From the NCBI RefSeq assembly GCF_003012915.1, contig NZ_CP027770.1, positions 2,170,001 to 2,234,000 of the forward strand: a stretch of DNA of 64,000 bases, in the 5' to 3' direction. Below are positions 18,948 through 28,688 of this stretch, piece after piece. This DNA is from Staphylococcus felis (lineage in GTDB: Bacteria; Bacillota; Bacilli; Staphylococcales; Staphylococcaceae). Below the pieces are notes generated by a model that was given only the letters and a program-made list of their open reading frames with translations, was not told the origin of the DNA and searched no databases. Numbering within the stretch: position 1 is the stretch's first letter; each line of letters starts with the position of its first letter. A program made the translations under genes and the position numbers.

Positions 18948-19697
18948 CTATTGATTAAATTTTTGTTTTTCAACTTTACTATTCTTTTTTTCTATTCTTT
19001 CAGTCGCATCTGATTGAGTTGTCTTCATATCATGAGTAATAACACCATTTTCAAATTTAGCTTGGCTATGCTTATTTTGATTTGAAGCATTGCTTTCATT
19101 TTGTGATGGTCGATGCCCTTCTAATCGGTCTGAGTCTACTTCACTCTGAATTGCACGACGTTGTGCTCTTAATGAAGCCTCTGAAGGTTCATCCTTTTTT
19201 TGAGTTTTGAATTCATTTGTAACAGGTGTTGTCTTTTCTGTTTCTTCTTTTGTTGTTTGTGCTACAGCATTTTTCTCTTTATCCACTTCAGATTGTGCTG
19301 TTTGTGTAGGTCCTGTTTGACCTTCTAATCGGTCTGAATCTACCTCACTGCGTATCGCGCGATGTTGTGCAGCTAGTTCATCAGAGGTAGCTTCATTTTT
19401 ATTGTCATCTAATGATGACGTTAAAACTTTACGAGCTTGTTCTTTTAGGTTATCAGCTTTACGTTGTGCCTCTTCTCTGATTTTTGCTGATACTTGAACT
19501 GATTCATCTTGTTTTTTCTTATTGAATTTTATTTGAGATGATTTTGAGGAAGTATTTAGTATAATCCCTAATGCACTTCCTAATATGGCACCCGCTACAA
19601 AGCCGAACACAAGATCTAAACGTCTACTGCTTTCATCATTCGGTACTTCATAACTTTCTAAACCTTTTGTATATAAATCGCGATTATATTTTTCCAT
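18948..19697 (-). CDS. YtxH-like membrane-associated protein with duplicated motif
   Basis: A 249-residue protein of unknown function. A glycine-rich transmembrane segment (LDLVFGFVAGAILGSALGIIL, about 27-47) is followed by a charged, probably coiled-coil stretch and a low-complexity hydrophilic tail. The tail contains the same motif twice: AQHRAIRSEVDSDRLEG (about 110-126) and AQRRAIQSEVDSDRLEG (about 178-194). The context (next to a DUF948 gene and murC) is that of the Bacillus ytxG-ytxH stress genes. No enzymatic motif is visible. Confidence 0.7.
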   Translation of the reverse strand: MEKYNRDLYTKGLESYEVPNDESSRRLDLVFGFVAGAILGSALGIILNTSSKSSQIKFNKKKQDESVQVSAKIREEAQRKADNLKEQARKVLTSSLDDNKNEATSDELAAQHRAIRSEVDSDRLEGQTGPTQTAQSEVDKEKNAVAQTTKEETEKTTPVTNEFKTQKKDEPSEASLRAQRRAIQSEVDSDRLEGHRPSQNESNASNQNKHSQAKFENGVITHDMKTTQSDATERIEKKNSKVEKQKFNQ

Positions 19698-19721
19698 AAA
19701 ATAACAGCCTCCTTATATTAA

Positions 19722-19759
19722 AAGCACTTAAATAAAGTTATAAACTCATTTAAGTGCTT
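19722..19759 (-). terminator. Hairpin after the DUF948 gene
   Basis: AAGCACTTAAAT at 19722-19733 pairs perfectly with ATTTAAGTGCTT at 19748-19759. It lies between the DUF948 gene and the YtxH-like start codon, so it may attenuate rather than fully end transcription. Confidence 0.55.
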
Positions 19760-19795
19760 CAGTTAAAGATTCTAATTTTGCAATCGAATCATTTA

Positions 19796-20404
19796 TTATT
19801 TGTTAGAATCATTTAAAGTTGTGTACTTAGTATTAACTGATTCTGGATTTGTTGCAAAATCATTAATATCTTTGTTTTCATATTCATTGTTGACTAAGTC
19901 TTGGTTCGATAATGACTTAGCATCATGAGCCTGCTGATTACGACGTGCATCATCAGCCACATTTGTTGTTTTATATGCTGCACTACTTCTACGTTGTTTG
20001 CGGTTTTGCCATTTATCTGCAATTTCCATTGCAACATTTGACCATTGAACCACTTGAGATATTTTATCTTCATTTTGAGAGATATTGTGTGTAATTGAGT
20101 GTGTCACACGATCAACTGATCCATTTAAAGTTTGTACTGAATCACCAATGCCTTTTACAGCATTGACAACTGAATTTAAACGATTTGATTTATCTTGAAT
20201 ATCTTCAGTAAGTCTATTTGCTTTATGCAATAAATCTGTAGATTCACGTGTAATACCTTGAATTTGTCCTTCAACACCATCAAGTGTTTTAGCAACATGA
20301 TCTAAATTTTTCTTTACAGAAACTAATACAACAACAATCCCAATACATAAAATTAAAAATGCAATTGCTGCTATAATACCAGCGATTGGTAAAATCCATT
20401 CCAT
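19796..20404 (-). CDS. DUF948 family protein (YtxG-like)
   Basis: A 202-residue protein with one N-terminal transmembrane helix (MEWILPIAGIIAAIAFLILC) followed by a long helical region typical of DUF948 (VKKNLDHVAKTLDGVEGQIQ, then LTEDIQDKSNRLNSVVNAVK) and a polar tail. In Bacillus the homologue is a general stress protein; the biochemical role is unknown. The start at 20404 was chosen because AGGAGG lies eight bases upstream; the ATG eight codons earlier would place that site inside the gene. It sits downstream of murC on the same strand. Confidence 0.78.
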   Translation of the reverse strand: MEWILPIAGIIAAIAFLILCIGIVVVLVSVKKNLDHVAKTLDGVEGQIQGITRESTDLLHKANRLTEDIQDKSNRLNSVVNAVKGIGDSVQTLNGSVDRVTHSITHNISQNEDKISQVVQWSNVAMEIADKWQNRKQRRSSAAYKTTNVADDARRNQQAHDAKSLSNQDLVNNEYENKDINDFATNPESVNTKYTTLNDSNK

Positions 20405-20453
20405 TCGAAAACGCCTCCTAATTGACATTAAAATATGCTATTTAGTTTATTAT

Positions 20454-20479
20454 ATATCCCTTCATTCCATATCTCAAAC
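20454..20479 (-). promoter_or_regulatory. Possible SigB-type promoter before the DUF948 gene
   Basis: On the minus strand GTTTGA, 13 bases, then GGGATAT resembles the SigB pattern (GTTTAA, 12-15 bases, GGGTAT), with one mismatch in the first box and a shifted second box. It would fit the stress regulation of the Bacillus homologue. Weak. Confidence 0.25.
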
Positions 20480-20480
20480 A

Positions 20481-21794
20481 TTAAAAATCGTGTTCAACAC
20501 CAATTTTATCCATATATGCTTTAAGTACATTTTGAATGTCTCCAGCACCCATAAACAATAAAACTGCATCATCATGTTTTTTCAAGATATCAACGTTTGA
20601 TTCAGAAATGAGTTGTCCATTATCAACTAAATCAAGAAGATTTTGGATTGTTAACTCGCCACGCTCTTCACGAATCGATCCAAATATATCGCATAAATAC
20701 GTTTGATCTGATAAGTTGAGAACATCCGCAAATTCCTTCAAAAATGCTTTAGTCCTTGAAAAAGTATGTGGTTGAAATATTGCAATAACTTCCTTTTTGG
20801 GATATTTCTTTCGTGCAGTCTCAATTGTTGCACTAATTTCTCTTGGATGATGTGCATAATCATCGACAAGCACTTGATGTTGCGCAATGGTTTCATTAAA
20901 GCGACGTTTGACACCGCCAAACGTAAGTAGTGCCTCTTTGATATTTTCTACGTTTAGATTTTCAAGATAACTAATTGTTAAAACAGCAAGTGTATTTAAA
21001 ACGTTATGATCACCGTATTGTGGTGTTATAAATCTACCATAATATGTCCCTTTAATGTACACATCAAAGGCAGTTCCTTTGTTCGTAATTTCAATTCGAT
21101 CTGCAAATACATCCATATTGCGATCAAAACCATAATAAAAAATAGGTACGTCTACTTTCAAGGTTTTTAAATGAGGGTCATCTCCCCATGCAATGATGGC
21201 CTTTTTTACATTTTGGGCCATACTTTGGAATGCCGACACCACGTCATCAATATCTTGAAAATAATCAGGATGATCAAAATCGATATTTGTAATAATTGCA
21301 TAATCTGGTGAATAGCTTAAAAAGTGTCTACGATATTCGCACGCTTCAAAAGCAAAATATTCACTTTGTGGCAATCCCATTCCTGTACCATCACCAATTA
21401 GAAATGACGTTTTTTTATCACCATTCATCACATGAGATAAAAGTCCTGTCGTCGATGTTTTACCGTGCGCTCCAGTTACAGCAACAGAAATATATTGATT
21501 AATCACTTCACTTAAAAAGTCATGATAACGTATTACCTTTAAGCCCATCTCATGTGCTCTAGCAATCTCTTCATGAGTGTCTTTAAATGCATTACCTTGA
21601 ATCACTGTTAATCCCTCTTTAATGTTTTCAGCATCAAAAGGAAGGATGGAAATCCCTTTATTTCTAAGTGCAATTTCAGTAAAAATATGTTGATCGATAT
21701 CTGAACCTTGCACATCATATCCTAAATCATAAATAATCTGAGCTAAAGAACTCATCCCCGACCCTTTAATGCCGACAAAATGGTATTTAGTCAT
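20481..21794 (-). CDS. murC: UDP-N-acetylmuramate-L-alanine ligase
   Basis: Adds L-alanine to UDP-MurNAc in peptidoglycan precursor synthesis; 437 residues. Mur ligase features: the N-terminal [14 protein letters not shown] nucleotide fold, ATP loop [12 protein letters not shown] near residue 108, [13 protein letters not shown] near 150, and the C-terminal [10 protein letters not shown] near 307. AAAGGGCG precedes the ATG. It is followed by DUF948 and YtxH-like genes and preceded at 22 bases by the sftA-type gene, as in Bacillus. Confidence 0.96.
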   Translation of the reverse strand: MTKYHFVGIKGSGMSSLAQIIYDLGYDVQGSDIDQHIFTEIALRNKGISILPFDAENIKEGLTVIQGNAFKDTHEEIARAHEMGLKVIRYHDFLSEVINQYISVAVTGAHGKTSTTGLLSHVMNGDKKTSFLIGDGTGMGLPQSEYFAFEACEYRRHFLSYSPDYAIITNIDFDHPDYFQDIDDVVSAFQSMAQNVKKAIIAWGDDPHLKTLKVDVPIFYYGFDRNMDVFADRIEITNKGTAFDVYIKGTYYGRFITPQYGDHNVLNTLAVLTISYLENLNVENIKEALLTFGGVKRRFNETIAQHQVLVDDYAHHPREISATIETARKKYPKKEVIAIFQPHTFSRTKAFLKEFADVLNLSDQTYLCDIFGSIREERGELTIQNLLDLVDNGQLISESNVDILKKHDDAVLLFMGAGDIQNVLKAYMDKIGVEHDF

Positions 21795-21816
21795 GACTGT
21801 ATCGCCCTTTCATCAA

Positions 21817-24800
21817 TTATATTTCTTTCAAATCAGATTCAGTTAAATAGACATCTCTCGGTTTTGAGCCATTTGCACCAGAAATGTATCCTAATTGCTC
21901 TAATTGATCGATAATCCTAGCCGCTCTATTATAGCCAATTTGGAAATGTCTTTGAATCAATGATGTAGATACGCTCTTTTCTCTGACCATAAAGGCACAT
22001 ACTTCATCAAACAATTCATCTTTAACTGGCTCTTCAGTTTTCTTTAATAATTCGCTCTCATGAAACAGATATTCAGGTTCTCGTTGGGATTTGATAAATT
22101 CTACCACTTTATCAATCTCATCATCAGACACAAAAGTCCCCTGTACACGAATAGGTTTATTCATGCCATTACCAAGATATAACATGTCACCATAACCTAA
22201 TAATCTTTCTGCTCCACCACTATCAAGTATTGTTCTTGAATCCACACTTGATGATACCATAAATGCAATCCGTGTAGGAATGTTTGCTTTAATTAAACCT
22301 GTTATGACATTAACAGATGGTCTTTGAGTTGCTACAAGCATATGAATACCACATGCTCGTGCTTTTTGAGCAATTCGTGATATCGACTGTTCGACTTCTT
22401 GTGGAGCCATCATCATTAAATCAGCAAGTTCGTCAATGACAATCACTATCTTTGGAATGCGTTCATCGTAATTGACTTTTTTATTATATGCTGTAATGTT
22501 TCTAACATGCTTTTGTGCAAATAATTTATAACGTTTTTCCATTTCATCTACAGCCCACTTTAAACTTTGTGTGGCAGCTTTTACATCTGTAATAACAGGT
22601 GCAACTAAGTGTGGGAGACCGTTATAAGGTGCAAGTTCAACCATTTTAGGATCAATTAATAACAATTTAAGTTCCTCTGGATGATTACGGTATAATAATG
22701 AGATTAAAATACTATTAATTGAAACTGATTTACCAGAACCAGTGGCTCCTGCAATTAGAGCATGCGGTGTTTTGGCAATATCCATTAATAGAGGTTCGTT
22801 GTTAATCCGACTTCCCATAGCGACAGTTAATTTAGAATCCGCATTCTTAAATAAACGATTTTCAATAATTGACCTTAAATTCACTTTAGTTGATGATTGA
22901 TTAGGCACTTCAATACCTACTAAACTCGTTCCAGGTATAGGCGCTTCTATTCGAATATCCTTAGCTGCTAAAGCCATTTTAATATCATCTTGCAATGCCG
23001 TTATTCTAGATACTTTAACGCCCTTTTCAACTGATAACTCAAAACGGGTTACACTTGGCCCTTCAATTACATTTACTACCTCTGCTGGGACGTTAAAGTA
23101 ATAAAACGATTCGTTTAATTCGTCTTTTTTGGACTGAATCCAAGCCTCGTCTGTCTCTTGAATGACAGTTTCATCCAGTAATTCAATACTAGGCAATTTA
23201 ATGTTTGGACCTCGACGGATTAAAGTAGATTTTTCCTTCAAGTGCTCAGTTCTATCTGATTCCATCAGTTCAGGGTTACTTACTATTTCAGAAGACTTTT
23301 GCATGCTGCTTTGAGATTCAATTGAGCTATCACTAGGCTTTAAATCTGGCTCATTAATCTGTTGCACATCCACAATGTCACTCTGTTCGTTTGATACGTT
23401 GTCCCTTTTAGACTGTAACCGCTTATTCTGTCCATCTCGCCACCTTTTCTTATCAGAAGGTGTCATGACAACATTAAAAGGTTTACTTCCCTTTCGAATC
23501 GGTGTGTGCTTCAAATCACCTTGCAAACCTTTTTTCTGATTCAAAGTCGTTGTTTCACTTTGAATCGTTTCCTCTTGATCACTTTCGTTTTGTTCAGATA
23601 CTTCTGGTTTGAGTTCTGGTTCATGTGTAGACGCTTTATTTTCGGATTGCTTTAAATTGTCATTTGAGCTTAATGGTTGATGGCTTGTTTCAGGCCGTAA
23701 CTGTGGTTCAGAAATATCCTCTTTTTTATCCTTTTCTTGCTGATCAAGCTCAACAGTACTTTCTTCTAATTGTATATGCTTTGGCATTTCATCTGACTGT
23801 TGAGGTTGAATTGCATTTGAGTCTGATGATACTTCCTCTAATTTTGCTACACCATCATTTTTTGTCACATCGTCATGATTGAATGCTTGTTGGTGCTCAC
23901 TTACACTATGGTTGGCCACCACATTCCTTTCATCATCAGAATCCGTACGGTCTTTTAAGTCTGCTGTAGACGCCTCAAATTGAGATAAATCTAACTCCTC
24001 GTATTCAAAAGCTTCTTTTACATCCGAAACAGCAGTAGCACCATCATGATTTAAGACTTCACTTTTTTCATGCTGATCAAATTGACTGACCGTGTGATCA
24101 TCTTGACCTTTATGGTCTTTGCCTAAAAGTGATTGAGCTTGTGCTGCATGCATTTCACTGATTGCTTTTTCGATATCAGAATGTGCACTCTTTTGTTTCA
24201 GGGCTCTTTCTTTTTCAAGCGCTTCTTTAAATCGCTTTTTTTGTAAAACCTTTTTTTCACGCTCTCTTCTAATCTCTTCTACAATTTGCGAGGCGTACAC
24301 ATTTTCAATATTAATCGTGTTGTCCCGTTTTGAATAATTTGGAGTTTTATGTCTAAATGTAGAATGTTTGTTCTCTTTTTTTAAACTTGAATACTCGTTA
24401 TCCCCTGGCTTATTTTCACCATTAATAGCATTTGTTTGATGACGTGTATCTGGCGATTGATTTAATCCACTATTTTTAAATGCTTTAGGTGTCTTTGTGC
24501 CAAAAATAGCTGATGGCACATCACTTGCTCTGAATTCTTTCTGATGATATGTAGGCTTCGTATCAAACCGTTCTTGTCTTGAACTATTATTAATGTGGTG
24601 CTGACTACTACTTTTAGGATATTTAACCTGCTGATTCGCGTTCATATTTTCTTTGTGTTGTTCATGATTATTTTTATTGGCTTGTGTATTTTCGAATCTC
24701 CTAGCGCCCCGATGACGTCTTTCACCTCGTTCTAATGTAAACGAAGGCTTATTAGACTTAGCAAATAAATATGCATTTTGACTCTCTTCATTTTCTCTTA

Positions 24801-25008
24801 CTTTACTTTTATGCTTTTGATTAAGATCTTTTTCATCATACATATTAACTGGGAAACGAAACTTCCCCCTTGGTCTGTGATACACATCATTAAACTGGGG
24901 GATAAGCGTTTCCTTTTCATCTGTCATTTGTGATGAATGGCGGCGTAATGAACGCTTTGTTTGATCTCTATGATTATTTTCACCAAATAAGTTATCAAAC
25001 CAACTCAT
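21817..25008 (-). CDS. sftA: SftA/FtsK-type DNA translocase
   Basis: A 1063-residue septal DNA pump. The C-terminal 500 residues form the FtsK motor: alpha domain (FNVPAEVVNVIEGPSVTRFE), Walker A GATGSGKSVS, Walker B IVIVIDELADLMM, ATQRPSVNVITG, and a gamma DNA-reading domain (SVSTSLIQRHFQIGYNRAAR). The first 550 residues are hydrophilic and low complexity, with no transmembrane helices, unlike classical FtsK/SpoIIIE. Soluble N-terminus and position beside murC, ytpR and ytpQ match Bacillus SftA (YtpS/T); S. aureus annotation usually calls it FtsK. The tail contains three E-P-x-L-(K/R)-P repeats. Confidence 0.9.
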   Translation of the reverse strand: MSWFDNLFGENNHRDQTKRSLRRHSSQMTDEKETLIPQFNDVYHRPRGKFRFPVNMYDEKDLNQKHKSKVRENEESQNAYLFAKSNKPSFTLERGERRHRGARRFENTQANKNNHEQHKENMNANQQVKYPKSSSQHHINNSSRQERFDTKPTYHQKEFRASDVPSAIFGTKTPKAFKNSGLNQSPDTRHQTNAINGENKPGDNEYSSLKKENKHSTFRHKTPNYSKRDNTINIENVYASQIVEEIRREREKKVLQKKRFKEALEKERALKQKSAHSDIEKAISEMHAAQAQSLLGKDHKGQDDHTVSQFDQHEKSEVLNHDGATAVSDVKEAFEYEELDLSQFEASTADLKDRTDSDDERNVVANHSVSEHQQAFNHDDVTKNDGVAKLEEVSSDSNAIQPQQSDEMPKHIQLEESTVELDQQEKDKKEDISEPQLRPETSHQPLSSNDNLKQSENKASTHEPELKPEVSEQNESDQEETIQSETTTLNQKKGLQGDLKHTPIRKGSKPFNVVMTPSDKKRWRDGQNKRLQSKRDNVSNEQSDIVDVQQINEPDLKPSDSSIESQSSMQKSSEIVSNPELMESDRTEHLKEKSTLIRRGPNIKLPSIELLDETVIQETDEAWIQSKKDELNESFYYFNVPAEVVNVIEGPSVTRFELSVEKGVKVSRITALQDDIKMALAAKDIRIEAPIPGTSLVGIEVPNQSSTKVNLRSIIENRLFKNADSKLTVAMGSRINNEPLLMDIAKTPHALIAGATGSGKSVSINSILISLLYRNHPEELKLLLIDPKMVELAPYNGLPHLVAPVITDVKAATQSLKWAVDEMEKRYKLFAQKHVRNITAYNKKVNYDERIPKIVIVIDELADLMMMAPQEVEQSISRIAQKARACGIHMLVATQRPSVNVITGLIKANIPTRIAFMVSSSVDSRTILDSGGAERLLGYGDMLYLGNGMNKPIRVQGTFVSDDEIDKVVEFIKSQREPEYLFHESELLKKTEEPVKDELFDEVCAFMVREKSVSTSLIQRHFQIGYNRAARIIDQLEQLGYISGANGSKPRDVYLTESDLKEI

Positions 25009-25025
25009 TTAAACACAACCTTCCC

Positions 25026-25625
25026 TTACTCATCAAAAAATGGTTGACCAACTTGATACGAATCGTTCAATACCATAATACCTTTTTCTTTAGGGGCATT
25101 TGGTAAGTTTAACTCTTTCATAGAGCAGACCATTCCACTTGAAGGTATGCCTCTTAATTCAGCGTCTTTAATAATCATTCCGCTTGGCATGACTGCTCCT
25201 ACTTTTGCTACGACAACTTTTTGTCCTTGCTCAATGTTCGGTGCACCACATACAATTTGAAGGGTTTCAGAACCGACATCTATTTGACAAATGCTTAGTT
25301 TATCAGCATTAGGATGCTTTTCTTTACTTTCTACATATCCCACAACAAATTTTGGAGCAAAATCGACCTCCAGTTGATAATTAACATTAGCGTTATTTAA
25401 CATAGTTTGAATATCAGCTACGAGTTGTTGATCTAACTTAATTAGCCCTTTACCAAGAATGTTTAAATGTTTTGATGCGTTAAATAAGTTAAATCCTACA
25501 ACTTCATTATTTGATTTAATGATCATAACCTCATTCATTTTTTCATAAGAATAAGGCCCTTCTACTGTTTTAACTTGTAAAAACGCAACGTCTCCTACAC
25601 CGTTTAAGTTATAAAATAAATTCAT
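25026..25625 (-). CDS. ytpR: YtpR family tRNA-binding-domain protein
   Basis: A 199-residue protein with an N-terminal DUF4479 region and a C-terminal tRNA_bind (EMAP-type OB) fold. The latter shows KHPNADKLSICQIDVG near residue 107 and VCGAPNIEQGQKVVVA, like the N-terminus of PheT. It likely binds tRNA or another RNA; the precise role is unknown. It is one of the ytpP-ytpQ-ytpR-sftA cluster transcribed on the minus strand with gaps of 10-20 bases. Confidence 0.85.
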   Translation of the reverse strand: MNLFYNLNGVGDVAFLQVKTVEGPYSYEKMNEVMIIKSNNEVVGFNLFNASKHLNILGKGLIKLDQQLVADIQTMLNNANVNYQLEVDFAPKFVVGYVESKEKHPNADKLSICQIDVGSETLQIVCGAPNIEQGQKVVVAKVGAVMPSGMIIKDAELRGIPSSGMVCSMKELNLPNAPKEKGIMVLNDSYQVGQPFFDE

Positions 25626-25634
25626 GCTTTTTCT

Positions 25635-26501
25635 CTACTCCTTACTACCATTATCAATATCTTTTGTAGCACGTAAATGATGTACTACATTAGGTGCCTC
25701 TTTGTCTTTTCGTTTATTATTTTTTCCTAAAATGAAAATAGGTTCAAAATGATTATCAGAATAACCAAATGACAGCGACGTAATAGGTACTAAACCATTA
25801 GTAAAAAACTCCATAGTAATATGTGCCATTACATCATAGCCCGTCTTATTTCTAATATCAGCAATTAATAAAACATCTTGATGTGGTACTGCTACTAGCA
25901 TTTCACCTTCACACTTTTGCTCAAATTCGCGCATGAGTGTTCGGTTTAATATTCGACTTGCATCATACCCATCATTTGTGTTTATAAAATAAAAGATGTT
26001 GCCTTTCACTTCATCTGTTGAAAATGAATTGTCAAGCTTTCGTAAATTAAACATCGCCATCTCTCGAATTTGTTGATGCGTTAACTTGAGTTCATTTAAA
26101 AGTTGCTCATCTATCAATCGATAAGACTTATTTAAGTCTAATGCATAATAGATGCGTGTTTCAGCTGTATGTTCATCTGTTATAAAATCATGGCCCTCTT
26201 TAGTCTTTTGATGAAAACTTGTTGCCCTTACGACAGGATAAATATTAACTTGATCTAACAGTTTATGAGCTTCATCTTGCATTTGATGAATAGACTCATT
26301 AATATAGTACACAATTTCATCTGTAATTTGAGTTTGGCCATTATTATATTTAGCGACGATGGGTGAAAGCTTAACTGTCACACCTTTTTGATTATCTTTT
26401 CTGTATATACGTAAAGATTCCTCATCACGATTAAATTGATATTTTACGTCCAAATGTTCTAATCGTGATTGAATTAAGTCTCTCATTTTAAAGATATTCA
26501 T
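25635..26501 (-). CDS. ytpQ: DUF1444 family protein (YtpQ)
   Basis: A 288-residue cytosolic protein of DUF1444, found in Bacillus and staphylococci in the same gene order. Conserved stretches include [21 protein letters not shown] near residue 102 and the [10 protein letters not shown] region near 177. No catalytic motif is recognised and the function is unknown. It is ten bases upstream of ytpR. Confidence 0.8.
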   Translation of the reverse strand: MNIFKMRDLIQSRLEHLDVKYQFNRDEESLRIYRKDNQKGVTVKLSPIVAKYNNGQTQITDEIVYYINESIHQMQDEAHKLLDQVNIYPVVRATSFHQKTKEGHDFITDEHTAETRIYYALDLNKSYRLIDEQLLNELKLTHQQIREMAMFNLRKLDNSFSTDEVKGNIFYFINTNDGYDASRILNRTLMREFEQKCEGEMLVAVPHQDVLLIADIRNKTGYDVMAHITMEFFTNGLVPITSLSFGYSDNHFEPIFILGKNNKRKDKEAPNVVHHLRATKDIDNGSKE

Positions 26502-26547
26502 CTTTTCACTCCTATATTCGTGCCTTATATTAGTTTACAATAAATAT

Positions 26548-26583
26548 GCCCTTAGGACTAGAGAAAAACCATGTCCTAAGGGC
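26548..26583 (-). terminator. Terminator after the thioredoxin-like gene
   Basis: GCCCTTAGGAC (26548-26558) pairs with GTCCTAAGGGC (26573-26583), an 11-base perfect stem. It follows the thioredoxin-like stop codon on the minus strand, separating that gene from ytpQ. Confidence 0.7.
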
Positions 26584-26590
26584 TAAAAAA

Positions 26591-26902
26591 TTATACAAAC
26601 TGACTCATAAATTGATCAATTTGATCAATTGTCTTTCTTTCCTTGCCAATGTAATCACCGATACGGTTTCCATCCTGGTATACAATGAAACTTGGAATAC
26701 CCATCACACCTTCTTCAATGGCTAAATCTATAAATGCATCACGATCAACGCGTACAAATTCAAATTGTGAAAACTTCTCTTCTATTTTGGGTAAATCAGG
26801 TTCAATAACGCGACAATCCGGGCACCAGTTCGCTGAAAACAGAAAAACTGTCTTTGATTGTTTTAAACTTTGATATTGCTGTTCTGATTCTAATTTTTTC
26901 AT
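26591..26902 (-). CDS. ytpP: Thioredoxin-like protein (YtpP)
   Basis: A 103-residue thioredoxin fold with active site WCPDC (FSANWCPDCRVIEP near residue 28) rather than WCGPC. The cis-proline is in MGIPSFIVYQDG near 71. Probably a cytosolic thiol-disulfide protein of unspecified partner. The longer frame begins inside the neighbouring peptidase gene; the ATG at 26902 with AAGGTG upstream gives the family length. It starts 17 bases after the M42 peptidase stop, so the two are likely co-transcribed. Confidence 0.88.
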   Translation of the reverse strand: MKKLESEQQYQSLKQSKTVFLFSANWCPDCRVIEPDLPKIEEKFSQFEFVRVDRDAFIDLAIEEGVMGIPSFIVYQDGNRIGDYIGKERKTIDQIDQFMSQFV

Positions 26903-26918
26903 CTTAAAAACACCTTCT

Positions 26919-27986
26919 TTATTCGTATTGTAACTTTTTAATTGTTCTCTCATCAAGTGCTTTGATTGCAGCATACAACCACTGCTTTGCTTGTTCATAA
27001 TCACGAATATCAAATACTGCATCAGAGCTATGGATGTAGCGTGCACATACTCCAATCACTGCTGTCGGTACACCAATATTTGATTTATGAATAACGCCGC
27101 CATCAGTTCCACCAGGTGATATATAGTGCTGATAGAGAATGTCATTATCACACGCTACTTGTTTCAAAAACGCTTTGAAGGAGCGTTTCAGAAGCATCGT
27201 ACCATCTTTAATTCGTAATAAGGCTCCTTCACCCAGAACACCAGACAATCCTTGTCTCCCTTTCATATCATTAGCTGGAGAACAATCCACTACAAAAGCC
27301 ACATCCGGATTAATAAGACGACTTGAAACTTCAGCACCTCTAAGCCCCACTTCTTCTTGCACATTTGCTCCAACGTATAAATCAAAATCAAGTTCGACAT
27401 TTTCCAATTGCTCTAAGATTTCTAATGCAATGACACACCCATAACGGTTATCCCAAGCTTTAGATGCAAATCTATTTTGTGATAATTGTAAAAGTTCGGT
27501 ATGTGGGACAATTGGATCACCAATTTGAATAGATCGATTTAATACTTCTTCCCTACTCTCTACTCCAATATCAAGAAGTAATTCTTCAATTTTAGGAGCG
27601 CTTTCTTTTCCCGAACGAAAATGTTTAGGTATATTTGCAACTACTCCAACCACTTCTTCATTATTGGAAGTGAGTATTTTAAGTCTTTGTCCCTGCCAAA
27701 TATCGTTAGCAACGCCACCAAGTGCTGTGAATTTAATAAAACCATTCTCTGTCACTTCTGTAATCATAAAACCTATTTCATCCATATGTGCAGATATCAT
27801 TACCCGTTTCGCATTTTTGTTTTTGCTTCGTTTGATACCATAAAACCCGCCCATACGATCATCTATAAATTCATCTACAAAAGGTTTCATCTCATTTTTC
27901 ATATAATCCCGAATTTGATGTTCAAAATTTGGAGCTCCGTGAAGTTCTGTTAATATTTTAATTTTTTCAATTGTATTTTGAGACAT
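26919..27986 (-). CDS. M42 family metallopeptidase (glutamyl/deblocking aminopeptidase)
   Basis: A 355-residue dinuclear metal aminopeptidase, cytosolic and probably dodecameric like the TET peptidases. Metal ligands are visible: ISAHMDEIGF near residue 66, KAWDNRYGCVIALE near 180, NVQEEVGLRGAE near 212 with the catalytic glutamate, AFVVDCSP near 235 and the late histidine in YISPGGTDGG / RYIHSS. Bacillus YtoP is the positional homologue. AGGAG precedes the ATG. It diverges from the small gene at 28080. Confidence 0.9.
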   Translation of the reverse strand: MSQNTIEKIKILTELHGAPNFEHQIRDYMKNEMKPFVDEFIDDRMGGFYGIKRSKNKNAKRVMISAHMDEIGFMITEVTENGFIKFTALGGVANDIWQGQRLKILTSNNEEVVGVVANIPKHFRSGKESAPKIEELLLDIGVESREEVLNRSIQIGDPIVPHTELLQLSQNRFASKAWDNRYGCVIALEILEQLENVELDFDLYVGANVQEEVGLRGAEVSSRLINPDVAFVVDCSPANDMKGRQGLSGVLGEGALLRIKDGTMLLKRSFKAFLKQVACDNDILYQHYISPGGTDGGVIHKSNIGVPTAVIGVCARYIHSSDAVFDIRDYEQAKQWLYAAIKALDERTIKKLQYE

Positions 27987-28079
27987 AGTGACACTCCTAT
28001 CAAAATTAATCTATATTATTTAGTATATCATTTAGTATATGGTAAACTATTAATAAGCTTTCAACGGAGGCGATATCAT

Positions 28080-28397
28080 ATGTTATCAAAAAGAAATTGG
28101 CCATTACTTCTACCGATTGCAGTAGGTCTTGCACTAGCAGGAAGTTATTTTTATGTGTTGAATATGAATAAAACACATTATTACCCAGCAGAAAAAATTA
28201 TTAAATCAGTCAGAAGTTATTTTAAAGACGTTTCGGGATCTTATATTTTATACGAACCTACGACTTATCGAAAATTTGGAATTGAGTATGAAGTTTATAA
28301 AGGCGGCATTAGTGCTGAAAGAAATGGGAAAGTTTATAACTATGAGTTTATAGCAGACGCTTATAATGGACAAGTTATGGATATTTTCGAAATCTAA
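28080..28397 (+). CDS. Small membrane-anchored protein, PepSY-like
   Basis: A 105-residue protein with an N-terminal transmembrane helix or uncleaved signal (NWPLLLPIAVGLALAGSYFYVL) and a short extracytoplasmic domain (AEKIIKSVRSYFKDVSGSYI ... YNYEFIADAYNGQVMDIFEI) reminiscent of a single PepSY unit. Function unknown. The ATG at 28080 follows CGGAGG; the upstream 34 codons of the frame have no ribosome site and overlap the peptidase promoter. Confidence 0.7.
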   Translation: MLSKRNWPLLLPIAVGLALAGSYFYVLNMNKTHYYPAEKIIKSVRSYFKDVSGSYILYEPTTYRKFGIEYEVYKGGISAERNGKVYNYEFIADAYNGQVMDIFEI

Positions 28398-28443
28398 AAT
28401 ACCATATAATAGTTCCCTGTAATATCACTAATGTAAAACAAGA

Positions 28444-28551
28444 GTGTTTTGAAAGCAGTTAAAGTTTGAACAAAACTCGAACAATTCAAAACATGGATTC
28501 ACGTTGTTAAAGAATTGTAAGGTTCTATCAAAAACGCTGCTTTCGAAACAC
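28444..28551. repeat. Inverted repeat of unknown nature
   Basis: GTGTTTTGAAAGCAG at 28444-28458 faces CTGCTTTCGAAACAC at 28537-28551, 14 of 15 bases complementary, across 78 bases. The 291-base gap between 28397 and 28689 holds no ORF. It could be a convergent terminator with a very long loop or a decayed small mobile element. Confidence 0.45.
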
Positions 28552-28688
28552 CATCTAACGCTTTCCAACAGAAAACATCCTTATGTTTTTCCATTTTAAT
28601 CTTGTCACTCATTATATCATTAACAGGTTATCACTGACTCACTTTTACCAAAGCTCCCCTAAAAATTGTAAATAGTCCTTTTTCATTC

